Shown piece by piece: positions 33,596 through 46,748 of a stretch of 64,000 bases of DNA. The stretch covers positions 1 to 64,000 of the forward strand of contig JXTB01000069.1 in assembly GCA_002914805.1 (NCBI GenBank). The letters run 5' to 3'. This DNA is from Parasponia andersonii. Taxonomy: Eukaryota; Streptophyta; Magnoliopsida; Rosales; Cannabaceae. A program made the translations under genes and the position numbers. Positions within the stretch are counted from its first letter, which is position 1. Each line of letters opens with the position of its first letter. The notes under the pieces are model-generated. The model was not told the origin of the DNA, did not search any database, and saw only the letters and a list, made by a program, of their open reading frames with translations.

Positions 33596-35330
33596 TCAAA
33601 CTGACTTTATATTTATATCTGAGCATTCAAAAAGCAAAGAAACAAATGTTGAATTTCGATGTCTCTAAGAAAATGTCCATATTACAAAAAGATCTAAGAA
33701 AATGTCCATATTACAAAAAGATCTATGTTTGGGACATTGTATGCAGACAGCACCTTTATGTAAATGGGAATACACTGAACAAAGAGCAAACAAAGAAGCT
33801 TTATTCTTGACATGAAAACACAAACTCAGCATATGAAAAATTCAAACCAGAATGAACTACTAAACAAATTTCAAGAGAAAAAGCTTCATTTTCGACATGA
33901 ATACATTAATTTAACCAATGAAAAAGTGGAAGTATCAAACATGCATTTGAAAAAGCACAGAGACAAAAAAACAGGTAGAAAATATCAGTAATAGAATTAA
34001 AATTAAAACTACTAACCAAAGGAAAAATCATGCTGGAAAGTAAGGTGAGTATGACATAACAGCTCTGTCTTCATGCAAAGATTAGAAAGAGCGTACATCG
34101 TGATTAAATTTTCAAAGTTCATTACAATACATTGAAGCATCATTCCCATTTCCTACAATGGCAATACCGTGCCTGACAAAAATCCATGTTCACACAATTT
34201 ATGGTGCCTATCATCGTTATGGATTACTACCTCTACTTAAACCAAACTAGACCCAAATAACAGACTTACGGACCACTGGCTCCTAAAAGTATACTTCTTG
34301 GGACCATAATTTAATGAAATTAGAATCGAATTTCGGTTCCCCGTCTACATGTTAACTTTTTTTTTTTTTTCATTTTCTTATAACAAAAAGGAAACCCCTA
34401 ATATTGAAGCAACATATTAACATGTTCCCATACATAAGAGAATTTCAAACATTTCTAGAACCGAATCAGAACATACGAAAAAACACTCAGAAACATGAGA
34501 CTCACACACAGTTGGCAGAACGCAGAACAGTGATGGAAAGGTCCTTCTTAAGCCCTCAGCCTTATCAACAGCTGTTAAATCGCCAGAACTATATATTGAA
34601 TAATGAATATAGGCCACTACAACCCAATTCGTAATCCAAAGATCTTCCTCTAAATAACTCAATAAACCCACTTCCTATAAGGTCACTAAAAGCACAAGAG
34701 ACTCTAATCAGGCCAAGTGCGCCAACCGGACTCATAAAACACCACAATCAGCTTTCCCAACTTGGCGAATTTCAAGCAGGAGTCCCAATCTTCGTACCAT
34801 CGTCTCGAGCAGCCCTCTCATAAATTAGCAAAGTAATTAAAAAACAGTATCTCCACAGAAACTTCGTCCCGAAACAGAGCCCAATACTCAAATTCATAAT
34901 CTTTTTGCTCATCAACAGAAACCCAGTTCCTCAAAACCAACAAAAATCCCCATAGAAGAACCAGAACTAAAAACAAGCGAAAGCCCAGAAAGCAAAAAGA
35001 GCTTCCACTAACTTTCAAGCCATAAAAACATAAACCCACACAGGATAAAGCTCATATAAAAGTAATCATGCCACTAAAGTAGCTAAAACAGCATGATTCT
35101 CGGGAAAACCTGGGAAAAAGAACGAGAAAGAGAAAAATTTTATTATGAAAGTAGACCAAGTAAGACACAAAAATTATGAGAAAGAAACCGTCAAGTCGTC
35201 AACCCGTATCTGGTTTTCTCTTAGTCTTTCACCATGAGAGAGAGAAAGAGAAGGAGAGAGAAAGTCTGCGCCAAGAAGAGTAATATGTTGGAGAGTCTCT
35301 CTCATTGTGCGAGTCTGTGGCCACGACATA
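33596..35330 (-). promoter_or_regulatory. 5'UTR and promoter region of the PUB5-like gene
   Basis: A GA-rich tract at 35231-35270 (CT-rich on the gene strand) is the kind of pyrimidine stretch common at plant transcription starts. A long leader intron is likely, since the ATG exon is 1.6 kb away, but I cannot fix its splice sites. ORFs in this stretch on either strand look random. Homology with the relic reaches to about 33740. Confidence 0.4.
33664..33721. repeat. Exact tandem duplication of 29 bp upstream of the PUB5-like ATG
   Basis: Two perfect copies of a unit starting TCTAAGAAAATGTCCATATT. The relic at about 20090-20130 has a single diverged copy, so the duplication arose after the two loci separated. 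Confidence 0.9.
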
Positions 35331-36152
35331 CTCACCACTAGCCATTAAAATAAAAGCGGTCATCAAGACATATGCCCTTCCCTGGCTGTGACAGCAATGA
35401 TGATAAAAGTGGGTTTATGTGGGACCTTATCACACTCTACAGAGGCCAAGTGGTCTGTGACGGAAGCGAAGGTAACTGCCCAGTGAGGATAAACCAGACA
35501 AAAACAAATGCGCTGACATTTCAAACCGCAGCAGACTTACTTGAACGATACCACAAATTCAGCTCTCATGAAAATGTGTTAGTATTTGGCGTTTTGGAAT
35601 AGTATAACTTTATACGAGTGTAACGAAGAGTCAAAATACGGGCCAATTGGATTTGTTAAAACGGAGTCTAAACTATTCAAATTTATTTTTTATTAAGTTA
35701 AAACTTTACAATAATATTATTATTTTTGTTCCTTCCATGTAATTATGCTAAAAAAAAAAAAAAAAGTGGTAGATTTTTCTTTGTCAAATTAGTGAAGTAA
35801 ATCAAATAATGGTGATGATTGCAGTAGTAGCAGAAGATTTGTATATCTTCAACAATACTCGTGGACCTTCCAACAAGGCATAATAATGATGTTATCTTAG
35901 GCTAAGGCAAGTGAGCGTCGTCGCTTGCTAGCTGAGTCTTCTCCAATTGTTTCTTTTTTATACTTTTCTTTATTTCTTGGAATAATTGAATTGAATTGCT
36001 ACGCTTTTTAGGGTCCATTTTTGCATTTGGTTGGCCATACGAAAAAGCAACGGAACCTTTTAAAGTAGTATAGCAACGCGACTGTGACATGAGGGTCCTC
36101 TTTTGTATTTTTTTTATTTTTTTTTAAAGAAAGCTTGAAGCAAAAGGTAACT
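35331..36152. other. Intergenic DNA, nothing recognised
   Basis: A 76-codon open frame at 35372-35602 has no family resemblance and lies in the likely upstream region of the U-box gene. Poly-A at 35750-35765 and a TA tract at the right end. Confidence 0.5.
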
Positions 36153-37234
36153 ATAAATATATATATATATATATTGTTTTAAGAAAAAATTTCAAAAAGA
36201 CGTCCTCAATTTTAGGTGAAATGCATAATCTACGCCCTTAGTTTTGATAAATAAATAACGAAAATATCTTATTTGATTCATACATTAATACAAATTCTAC
36301 CCTCCTCTAATTTAGTTGAAATTTAGTATTTTTATCAAAAATCTTTCAAGGGTTTTGATAAAATACTAGTTTCCACTGTATATTTTTAGAAATACAATCA
36401 GATTTGGTCAAAATTATGTTGTGAAACGTAATTGGTTGCATAGTTTTAGAGCATAGTAATCCTAGAACATGCAGACAATGTCTCTGAACAGGTTGAAAAA
36501 AAAAAAGAAAAAGACACTCCCTACGAATTTTTAAACAATAATATCAATAATAGTGAGTTCACTTATTTTTATCTGGTATATCTTAGAAAAACATCACTTT
36601 TTTGAAGTCTTTTTTCTTTCGAATTTATGAATGCTACTGGTCAATATTGATCTTCAGCTCCAAAGCTATGCCGTGGCCGCTCTCTAGATGGTTGTTATAG
36701 TTGTTGAGGCTTAGCCAGTGGGTTGTTGTCTCATTCACACCAAGAGATTATTGGTGGAGTTTCGATGGAGCTCAATACCAGTTGTGTCGTTGAATTCAAT
36801 GGAAATGTGGCCAATCTTTGTTTAGGAACTTTCCTATGAATCTGGACTTTGGATCTGTTTCTCTAAGTATAGTTATGCTTGCTATAAATTTTATGGCCGG
36901 AGGTTTGTATACTAATATTTTTCCTGCCAATTGTGGATTATTAGTCTTGATATTCACAATTACTATTTTGCTTTTTAAGCTTTAGTTAATTTTTTTAGAT
37001 ATCTGGGAACGTAAAATGATTCATTCTGTTATTTTGAGAGATTTTTTTTTAGCATTTGATCTTTTTTCATAACAGTTTGGCTCATATGCACAGTTGTTGT
37101 AGCGGTGTTGAGAGTGCACATAAGGTGTTTGAGTTAATGCTTCAATGAGATCTTATGGCATGGAATACGAGTTTTTGGTGATATCGGGTATATCATTTAA
37201 ATGAGCAAGATAATGAATTAAAGAAGTTTCACAC
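36153..37234. repeat. 1082-bp direct repeat, copy 1 (partner 37236-38317)
   Basis: The segment after the one-base gap at 37235 repeats this one at the same length with only a few substitutions (for example CTATGCCG versus CTCTGCCG, GATATTCAC versus GATACTCAC). Copy 1 stops at TTTCACAC exactly at the gap, while copy 2 continues. This fits unmerged overlapping contig ends from two haplotypes. Confidence 0.9.
37071..37234 (+). pseudogene. Pentatricopeptide repeat (PPR) protein relic, copy 1
   Basis: One frame reads NSLAHMHSCCSGVESAHKVF then ELMLQ, a stop, DLMAWNTSF. This matches the PLS-class PPR pattern NSL..MY..CG....A..VF..M..RDL.AWN. It is followed by a frameshifted NELKKFH part. It is cut by the gap at 37235. 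PPR proteins bind organellar RNA; this piece is too short and broken to function. Confidence 0.7.
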
Positions 37235-37235
37235 N
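37235..37235. other. Assembly gap (single N)
   Basis: Separates the two copies of the 1082-bp repeat. Confidence 0.95.
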
Positions 37236-38317
37236 ATAAATATATATATATATATATTGTTTTAAGAAAAAATTTCAAAAAGACGTCCTCAATTTTAGGT
37301 GAAATGCATAATCTACGCCCTTAGTTTTGATAAATAAATAACGAAAATATCTTATTTGATTCATACATTAATACAAATTCTACCCTCCTCTAATTTAGTT
37401 GAAATTTAGTATTTTTATCAAAAATCTTTCAAGGGTTTTGATAAAATACTAGTTTCCACTGTATATTTTTAGAAATACAATCAGATTTGGTCAAAATTAT
37501 GTTGTGAAACGTAATTGGTTGCATAGTTTTAGAGCATAGTAATCCTAGAACATGCAGACAATGTCTCTGAACAGGTTGAAAAAAAAAAAGAAAAAGACAC
37601 TCCCTACGAATTTTTAAACAATAATATCAATAATAGTGAGTTCACTTATTTTTATCTGGTATATCTTAGAAAAACATCACTTTTTTGAAGTCTTTTTTCT
37701 TTCGAATTTATGAATGCTACTGGTCAATATTGATCTTCAGCTCCAAAGCTCTGCCGTGGCCGCTCTCTAGATGGTTGTTATAGTTGTTGAGGCTTAGCCA
37801 GTGGGTTGTTGTCTCATTCACACCAAGAGATTATTGGTGGAGTTTCGATGGAGCTCAATACCAGTTGTGTCGTTGAATTCAATGGAAATGTGGCCAATCT
37901 TTGTTTAGGAACTTTCCTATGAATCTGGACTTTGGATCTGTTTCTCTAAGTATAGTTATGCTTGCTATAAATTTTATGGCCGGAGGTTTGTATACTAATA
38001 TTTTTCCTGCCAATTGTGGATTATTAGTCTTGATACTCACAATTACTATTTTGCTTTTTAAGCTTTAGTTAATTTTTTTAGATATCTGGGAACGTAAAAT
38101 GATTCATTCTGTTATTTTGAGAGATTTTTTTTTAGCATTTGATCTTTTTTCATAACAGTTTGGCTCATATGCACAGTTGTTATAGCGGTGTTGAGAGTGC
38201 ACATAAGGTGTTTGAGTTAATGCTTCAATGAGATCTTATGGCATGGAATACGAGTTTTTGGTGATATCGGGTATATCATTTAAATGAGCAAGATAATGAA
38301 TTAAAGAAGTTTCACAC
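37236..38317. repeat. 1082-bp direct repeat, copy 2
   Basis: Second copy of 36153-37234, continuing without a break into the unique sequence at 38318. Confidence 0.9.
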
Positions 38318-38420
38318 CTAATACCACAAGAAGTTTTATATCATCTAAGCTTTTGAGTTTGTTGTAGGAAGCTAATATTTGAGCATGTTTTATGCACGCA
38401 GTTGCTCTCTTTGTTGCTAA
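38154..38420 (+). pseudogene. PPR protein relic, copy 2, with further downstream part
   Basis: Same relic as 37071-37234, here continuing past the repeat. After the frameshifted NELKKFH part the sequence reaches a GSWVHA-like phrase (ACFMHAVALFVAKFF), which may correspond to the next PPR helix pair. In-frame stops are present. Confidence 0.6.
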
Positions 38421-38900
38421 GTTTTTTTCTAGAATGGAAAAAAAGATACCTAAAACTACCTTTTTAATATTAATACTAAAAATGCGGTGGTTTTGTTCTT
38501 AATACTTTTCATACAATCTTTTTTAAAAATGCCATTTTAACTTTTCCCCTCTTTTTCTTTTTTCTTGTTCAAATTCTATGTGATAATGGATATTTCAAAG
38601 GCAATCATAGATTTCATAACATAATTTTTCTTTTGGATATAGGATAATTGAAATCTAACATAATTTTTCTTTTGGATATAGGATAATTGAAACATATGTA
38701 TAGAAATTTAATATTACATACTAAGAAAGTTTTTGGTCTCAAACTTTTAGAATTTCTTATCAGTTTACTTACATACATATCATTATGCTATAAGGAACCT
38801 AAAGTAGTTTCCAAAACACATTTTTGATCTAATGATATACTTATATATATAGTATTCTATTAAAAAAAAAATCAAACTGATCTCAGTGAGATATTTGTGT

Positions 38901-39194
38901 TTTCTTGTAATATACTTACATGCAGAGTATTTTGATAAAAGAAACCAAACTGGTTTCTAGGAAATCTTTGTGGTTTCCTGAGATTTACTTACGTACATGG
39001 CATTTCGCTAAAAGGAAACTAAACCGATTTCTAAGAAACCTGTGTGGTTTCTTATGATTTACTTATCTACAAGACATTCTGCTAAAAGGAAATCAAATTG
39101 GTTTTCAGGAAATTTTTGTAGTTTCCTATGATTTAATTGCGTATATGACATTTTGCTAATAGAAAACCAAATTGATTTCCAGGAAATCACAAAG
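38901..39194. repeat. Four tandem repeats of 73-74 bp
   Basis: Units start at 38901, 38974, 39048 and 39122 with TTTCTTGTAA or TTTCCTGAGA-like sequence. Each contains a TTACTTACNTACA block, a GCTAAAAGGAAA block and TGTGG at the end. Two more degenerate units can be traced leftward to about 38750. Confidence 0.8.
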
Positions 39195-41059
39195 GTTTTT
39201 GTTAAAAAAAGATGACTTATTTACTAAAATACCCTATAAAGGTCATACGAAATTTTTATTATTTTTGAAATATTGTAAAGTTGGTAATATTTTTTTAAAA
39301 AATATGTATAAGTGTCCAAAATTAAAAAAAAAAAAAACCTTAAAACCATTATTGAGTATTTATAAAGAAATGACCTTTTTTAATGATCAATTTAAAAAAT
39401 GATTCTTTTTACACCTATTTAATAAATTACCGTTTTATAATTTTGTTGTGATAAATGGCCATTTTTTAGTTAATCTACTTTTTATAAAGTGAATACATTT
39501 TTTATAAAATAAACCAATTTTCAAAAAATAAATCAATATATTTTGATATATTAAATATGGGAAATTGCTATTTTTTAAATGATTTCCAAAATTCGGCTAT
39601 TTTTTAACTATATTTGAAAAAAGATCATTTTACAAACTATGATCCAAAATTTGGTCATTTGGCTAAAAAACTCTTTATTTATTTCCTCTAAAATAAAAAT
39701 AAGAAAAAAAAAATAGACTATAACAAACACAAACGAATAANACATGAGCAGGTGTAATTTGGCCAAAATGACTTTTTTATGTCTTTTGATTTTGCATGAC
39801 ATTTTTAGGGCTGCTATTGCCCTATTGCTATAATTTCTTTTTTGACTGATAGTAACTATTTTAATAACCATAATGACCTGTAGTAATAATTTATATGAGT
39901 AAAATTATTGTTATAAAATTTATGATTACCAATCAAAAAATTTATGGGAGTCCTAAAAATGCAATTTTGAAAAGAAGAGACATAAGAGCATCTTTAATGG
40001 GCATGCAATATATGAGCATGCAATATACTAGTTTGATGCTAAATTATAGCATTGAACTTAAAAATAAATGAATAAACACAACGATTTTCTATATTTAACA
40101 TAAATTATAGTATTTTCTACTATTTATTGTGTTGAATATCACATAAAAATAACACATGCTAAATTTAATATGTGCTAAAATCTACAATATTGTTATTATA
40201 GTCACACGCAGACGAGAAGGGGTAAGTGAGAGCCATGGCTCACACTTAATCTTTTCCTATTTATTATTTTATATGTAATGTAATTTAAATTTCTAATTTT
40301 CCCCCATTAAACTTATTTTTCTTTTAAGTTCCAATAATATCACATGTATAAAATATGAATTGAGACACTTTAAATGTTAAATTTTCTTTTATTTAATTTT
40401 TGAAATCAAAATTGAGAACAAAAAAAAAAAGGAATTGGAAAGCACTTCTTAACTCTCTCATATGACATTTCTAATTCTTTGTATTTAAAATTCCCAAACC
40501 TCCACGAAAGTAGGTTTCTAATTAAAATCAAATTAGTTTTTAATTTTATGTTTCATCTATCTGGGAAGTTTTAAAAAGGATTTATTTTTTTTGTTTTAGC
40601 ATTGAAATTGTTATCTTTATTCATCTCTTTTTAGTGAAACTTGTTTGTAATTTTATTCAATATAACTATATCATCCAAGTAAGATATGCCATATACAACT
40701 AAATTAAGGTAACAAAATCTCACAATGTTCTTAATGATGTAAAACATATTGTGACCTTGAATCCCAAAATTGTAATCACAAGTCACAAATCATAATTATT
40801 TTAAAATTAGTAAATGATGGAAACCAAAATTTCTTATTCTAAAAAATATTCCTCAGTAAAAATTGAGATGACAAACTATCAAAAAATTATGACAGATGGT
40901 CACATAATTTGGTATCACATAAAGACATTATCGAAATAAACATTTTTTTTCTTTTCAAAAGCTACTGAAAATATAATTTTTTGCTTTTAGAAAAGAAATT
41001 CTGAAAAACATTTTTACAAAAGTAAAGTGGAGGCAAAATTGTGATATCTATAAATTTAG
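39195..41059. other. AT-rich intergenic DNA with one gap (39741)
   Basis: No gene recognised. GAGCATCTTTAATGGGCATG at about 39988 resembles the end of a common plant MITE type, but the matching other end was not found. A 15-bp phrase GCATGCAATATATGA/ACTA is repeated next to it. Confidence 0.5.
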
Positions 41060-43330
41060 TGTGACACCCAGTTTCTCACATGGCAAAATAGCCGAAAATA
41101 ATATGATATTACATTATTTATTTATGTCATTTATACCATATAATTTTGAAGATTTTATTTTAAAATTTTGGTTATTTTATTAATATCGTAATTAAGTAAT
41201 TCTTATAATGAAATACTTTTGTAGACTCGGATACAAGTTTGACGTGCCTTAAGTTAAGTGTAATAACATTTTAAGTGCGTATTTAGTAAATCAATTATTT
41301 CAACATGATAAGATTATTATTTTGTTACATTAGAAAAATGATTTAATAGGTAAGTTTGTTATATTTTATTAGTATATTTTTTAAAAAATTATTGTGTGAA
41401 TCTAATTATTGTTGTGTTATTTATAGTGAGAACTAGTTCATCACATCTTTTAGTTTTGTTACTTATATTAAAGTGTTAGACTTTATTTATAATCCTCTTT
41501 TCTACTCACTAATACATTTAAAATAATAATAATAATAATAATTAATAAATTAAATCAAAGCATATAATAACCGATTTTACCAAAATCGGCGCTTTTTGAG
41601 CTATTCACATAGTTGATAAATTCTTCACCGCCACAACAAAAACCTCTCTTTTTTTATCAGTTGTCCCAATTCTCTTTGCGATATCCATTTATTTTGTCCA
41701 ACCATCATATTAGAATGTTTCAATTTGACTAAGAATCACTTTTATACAAGTTCCTAGTACTCAAACAAAAGGTATTTCCTTCTTTCTTTGGTTTACGTTG
41801 CACTTATACCTAGTTAGTGGAATCTTGTAGAGTCTTTAAATAATAGCTTTTACTTTTAATTGTGGTATCGGCATAAACAAACACTTTCAGAAAGTTTATT
41901 TTATATTAATAATATTCTAAGTTCTTGTTAGTTGTGATAGTCGATGATGTTTATATTTACACTTGTATTTGATAGTGTACTTTAATTTGTCTTTTCATAT
42001 GACTGATTTTATACAAGTTATGAATTTTTTTTTTTTTTTGTTTTTTTTTCACTGTGCGCCGTTTTTGTTTTTTTTTTTTTCCCCCCATTTTTTTTTTTTT
42101 TTTTGTTTTTTTGTGTGTATATTTTGGTATTATGTGTTTTTTTGTGTAGATTTTTTTTTTTTTCTTTTTTTTTATTGTTTTATTATGTAAGCCTAGTCTT
42201 AATGAAATAAAGTTACTATAGTTAGATATATGTGTATATAAGAAACTTAGTTTGTTCCTATTGTCAACTTTATACTTTAAAGAGTCTCAATTTCTTTGTT
42301 TGTGTCTACTGTGGTCTTAATCCTTGGATAGAAAGCAAGAGCTTTCTTTAGTTCTATATTGAATTAATGATATAATTTTTTTAAGTCCTTATGTTAGGTG
42401 TTTTGAATTCCCTTGTTTATAATCATATCGAGAATTTGTTAATTTCAAGCTATAATTTTTAGTATCACAAACATATTCATATTATATAATAATAATATTA
42501 TAGATACACCAAACGTACCTAGAGCGAGAGTATTTCACAAAATATCAGGTGAAAATCTAGAAATCGAAGTAAGTAACGTTCTACTTACAATGTAAGAATT
42601 ATTTGTTATTATAAACTTATGTAATCTTTGAATTATATGAAATATTATCTGTTACTCTGTTATGCCTGAATCATAAATATCTAAATATGTCATTCTGATA
42701 TACATGAGGCATGATTTTGAACATGTAGTATATTTATATTACCCAACGAGTATTGGTGGATAGGGTGTGATGGGCTAGAGTCTAAATATTTGGTTCATTT
42801 AGGGACATTTTTTGGTTCCTCTGGATACATTATTAGGTCCTTTCAGGGACATTATTTAGTTCTTTTGTGAGCATTCTAATAGAGGTATTGGGAGGACTTC
42901 TGCAATACACATAGGAATTGGAGATATATCTGGGACTCAAGACCTCCATATGACGACTTATAATTAGTTATTAGTTATCTGAGTAGTTCAGTATGTGATT
43001 CACGGTCATGTCAGGCAATACAATATACACAGGGATCTCAATCATACAAATATCTATTTTCTGGTATAAGCATGTTATATTTGTACTCGTTACTTATTGA
43101 GTTCCATACTTATATGTATTATTACATTGCTGATGATACTGCTCATATGTGAGTTTAGAGGAGAAGTGCCAACGTTCCAACCGCGACTTATGTATATGAG
43201 CATTTTAACGCTATAGTTTCTTGATAGGCGAATTTGTACTTATTTTGTGTTTGTCTACTATATATATTTTATGAGAAGCCTGTTTTACGAGGGTGTATAT
43301 ATTGTAATATGTATAATTATGAGTGGAGTT
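41060..43330 (+). mobile_element. Possible gypsy-like LTR remnant
   Basis: A TGTGACACCC start at 41060 is a common gypsy LTR beginning. The downstream AT-rich then mixed sequence (42700-43200), with three loosely repeated GGACATT-TTGGTTC-like phrases (about 42800-42860), fits a degraded LTR. A poly-T-rich segment (42028-42180) interrupts it and produces an F-rich ORF that is not a gene. The right end is uncertain. Confidence 0.3.
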
Positions 43331-44299
43331 TTTCTTTTTCTTCTAAAAAATTTAAAAGTATTAAATTTCTACTATTTTATTAATTCTAAATTGAGTAGCG
43401 TCTTCCAATCTCACTAAATATTTATATAAACATTCTTACATAAGTACATCGAATTGGTGAATGGTGCAAAAATACTCATAATTACCTTAATTTCCTAAGA
43501 AACTTATGGAGAAAACTACACAAAATACCCTTTTTGGGCACCTAATATAAGACTATACCTCTTTTTAAACCTTGTAACTTTTATATCATTGTTCTAAATA
43601 ATTAGAGTTGGTTTGACTATTTTACCCTTCTCTCATTTCTCCTCTTGTCTTAGGCTTCCCTGCAAGCTCTCAAGCTGTACCAAAACGACGTCGCTGGAGG
43701 CACTCCGTGCATGGCAAGACTCTCGACTTGTGAAGCGAGATCACCATTCGACCCAAGCTCTTTGCGCTAATTCCCAAAATGTTGTCTGCCTTCTTGTCTA
43801 TGCTTGTGAAACCCCGAGGTCTAATACTGACAGGTTCTTTCTCCTTCGTCTTCTCCAACGAGACATCATCGGTGAATCTAACTGAATCAGTGAATTCCTT
43901 GTCGAAAAGATCTGAGATGGAGCTAGATGAGTCGATCCCCTACTTTGTCTTAACCCGATTTTCTACTCTTCGCTTCTTCGATTCACTACTAAGTTTCCTA
44001 TCATTTATATTTTTCTTAATTTCCTTTTTACTGTCCTATTGTGATATGGTTAAATGTTTTGATATGGATAAGTTAGTAGGTAATGTTTCAACTTCGTAAA
44101 ACTATAATGTTGCATTAATTGTGTTCAAAACGCCAATCATGGATTCATTAGAAGAACTAAAAATAAAATCTTATCGGTGTTGTAGATCTTAAAGCTAACT
44201 TACTAAATTATGAAATTTTAGGTTATAGTTACAGTATTCTATTAGCAAATTAGCCTAGAAATGTGAAATAATATTTACCAATAAAAATTGGTATGTAAA
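43331..44299. other. Intergenic DNA with non-recognised open frames
   Basis: Three overlapping frames of 62-106 codons (43613-44099, both strands) lie in a locally less AT-rich block. None resembles a known family. It may be a fragment of a captured gene 5' end. Confidence 0.3.
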
Positions 44300-46660
44300 T
44301 GGCATGTGGTGTCAGATCAGTGCAACATTAGTAATTTATTTGTGGGAAAAAGGGTTGCAAATTAGAGTACATTATTGTTTTAGGAAAAAAGAGAGAAAAA
44401 AAATGGTTGCAAATTAGTGATACATGAGTGCTTTACACTAGGAAAAAACAATGAGAAAAAAACATCGGTGGTAAATTAATAATATATCAATGATGTACGT
44501 GGTAAATCAATGGTGTATAAACAATTTCTTTATTCTACTAGAAAAGAGAAGACTAAAATAATAATAGTCCTAACTAAGTGATATACCGTATTATAACAGA
44601 AGTAAATAAATAATTTATTAAATATATAATGATATATACGTCATTGTATTTAAGTAGAAATAATTTAAAACATCATTATAAATAAATAACGCATTATTGT
44701 CATTGTATTTAAGTAGAAATAATTTAAAACATCATTATAAATAAGTAACGCATTATTTAATGATAGTGGTAAATAAGTAATTTATTAATGTTATAATAGT
44801 AGATATATTATTTTATATAAGTAGCAATATTTTTAAGTTTGTAGTAAATAAATGATATACTAATTCATAATAGTGGTTAATAAATAATTTATTAAGGATA
44901 TAATGGTAAATACGTCATTGTATTTAAGTATAAATTTTTTCAGACATCATTATAAGTAACACATTATATGATGATATTAGTAAATAAGTAATTTACTAAT
45001 GCTATAATAGAAAATATATTATTGTATATAAGTAGTAATATTTTTAAGGTTGTAGTAAATAAATGATATACTAATTCATAATAGTGGTAAATAAATAATT
45101 TACTAGGGATATAATGGTAAATACATCATTGTATATAAATTAATCATAAACTTTTTTGAGACCTTTAAATAATATAACAATTTATGGTAGTGGTAAATAA
45201 GTAATTTATTATAAATATTTCATTGTATATCAGTGATAATTTTTTTTAAATTGTAGTAAATAAATGATATATCAATTTGTAATAACGGTAAATAAATAAG
45301 TACCAAAGGAACAATGGTAAACTCACATTATTAAAACTAACTACAGGTATATTTGTTCATAAAATTAAAAAGGANAGAAAAGAGAAGACTAAAATAATAA
45401 TAGTCCTAACTAAGTGATATACCGTATTATAACAGAAGTAAATAAATAATTTATTAAATATATAATGATATATACGTCATTGTATTTAAGTAGAAATAAT
45501 TTAAAACATCATTATAAATAAATAACGCATTATTGTCATTGTATTTAAGTAGAAATAATTTAAAACATCATTATAAATAAGTAACGCATTATTTAATGAT
45601 AGTGGTAAATAAGTAATTTATTAATGTTATAATAGTAGATATATTATTTTATATAAGTAGCAATATTTTTAAGTTTGTAGTAAATAAATGATATACTAAT
45701 TCATAATAGTGGTTAATAAATAATTTATTAAGGATATAATGGTAAATACGTCATTGTATTTAAGTATAAATTTTTTCAGACATCATTATAAGTAACACAT
45801 TATATGATGATATTAGTAAATAAGTAATTTACTAATGCTATAATAGAAAATATATTATTGTATATAAGTAGTAATATTTTTAAGGTTGTAGTAAATAAAT
45901 GATATACTAATTCATAATAGTGGTAAATAAATAATTTACTAGGGATATAATGGTAAATACATCATTGTATATAAATTAATCATAAACTTTTTTGAGACCT
46001 TTAAATAATATAACAATTTATGGTAGTGGTAAATAAGTAATTTATTATAAATATTTCATTGTATATCAGTGATAATTTTTTTTAAATTGTAGTAAATAAA
46101 TGATATATCAATTTGTAATAACGGTAAATAAATAAGTACCAAAGGAACAATGGTAAACTCACATTATTAAAACTAACTACAGGTATATTTGTTCATAAAA
46201 TTAAAAAGGATACGTACTAAGACTAACCATCAAAAGATGTCTATTTTTATGTAAATCCATGAAATTTTTAAGTTATGATAAATAATTTTATTTATCACTT
46301 CTTAATAATGGTAAATAAGTAATTTATCAAAAATATAATAGTAAGTAAGCTATTATCTATAAGTACAAATTTTTTAAGTTATGGTAATTAAATTATATAC
46401 TACTTCCTAATAATGATAAATAAGTAATTTATTAGGGATATATTGGTAAATATACTATCTTCTGATAAAAAAATTTAAGTCATAGTAAATAAACTATATA
46501 TCACCTTTTAATAGTGGTAAATAAGTAATTTATTATGGATATAATAGTAAGTATAAATCATTAATATTGAAAAATGAATATATGTATTCATAGAATCAGA
46601 AAGGGATATTTACTAAATCATACCTTCAAAAGTAGGGGATATTTACTAAATCATACCTGT
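44300..46660. repeat. Degenerate AT-rich satellite-like array, about 210-bp higher-order unit
   Basis: Phrases such as GTAGTAAATAAATGATATACT, TAGTGGTAAATAA and ATAATGGTAAATAC recur throughout. Two long units aligned at 44835 and 45046 give a period near 211 bp, made of two related halves of about 105 bp. A local exact-type duplication of 59 bp (GTCATTGTATTTAAG...) lies near 44640-44757. Confidence 0.75.
44540..46210. repeat. 835-bp identical direct repeat around a gap at 45375
   Basis: 44540-45374 and 45376-46210 look identical over their full length, separated by one N. Identity of this kind inside an otherwise degenerate array points to an unmerged contig overlap rather than a biological duplication. 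Confidence 0.9.
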
Positions 46661-46748
46661 TTTCGTTCAATCCCCAAACTTATGGTATAGCAAGTAAGCC
46701 CAAGGTATGAATATGCTACCAATATGCTACCAAAAATAGTATATATAT

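Noticed and set aside
35372..35602. 76-codon ORF upstream of the U-box gene
   Set aside because: No signal peptide, domain or known relative is apparent, and it lies in a promoter-type region.
41963..42190. Phe-rich 75-codon ORF
   Set aside because: It is translated poly-T low-complexity DNA. The same applies to 52113-52499.
43613..44099. Overlapping ORFs of 62-106 codons on both strands
   Set aside because: Overlap on both strands without any recognisable domain, conserved motif or splice structure. Kept only as a note on the stretch.
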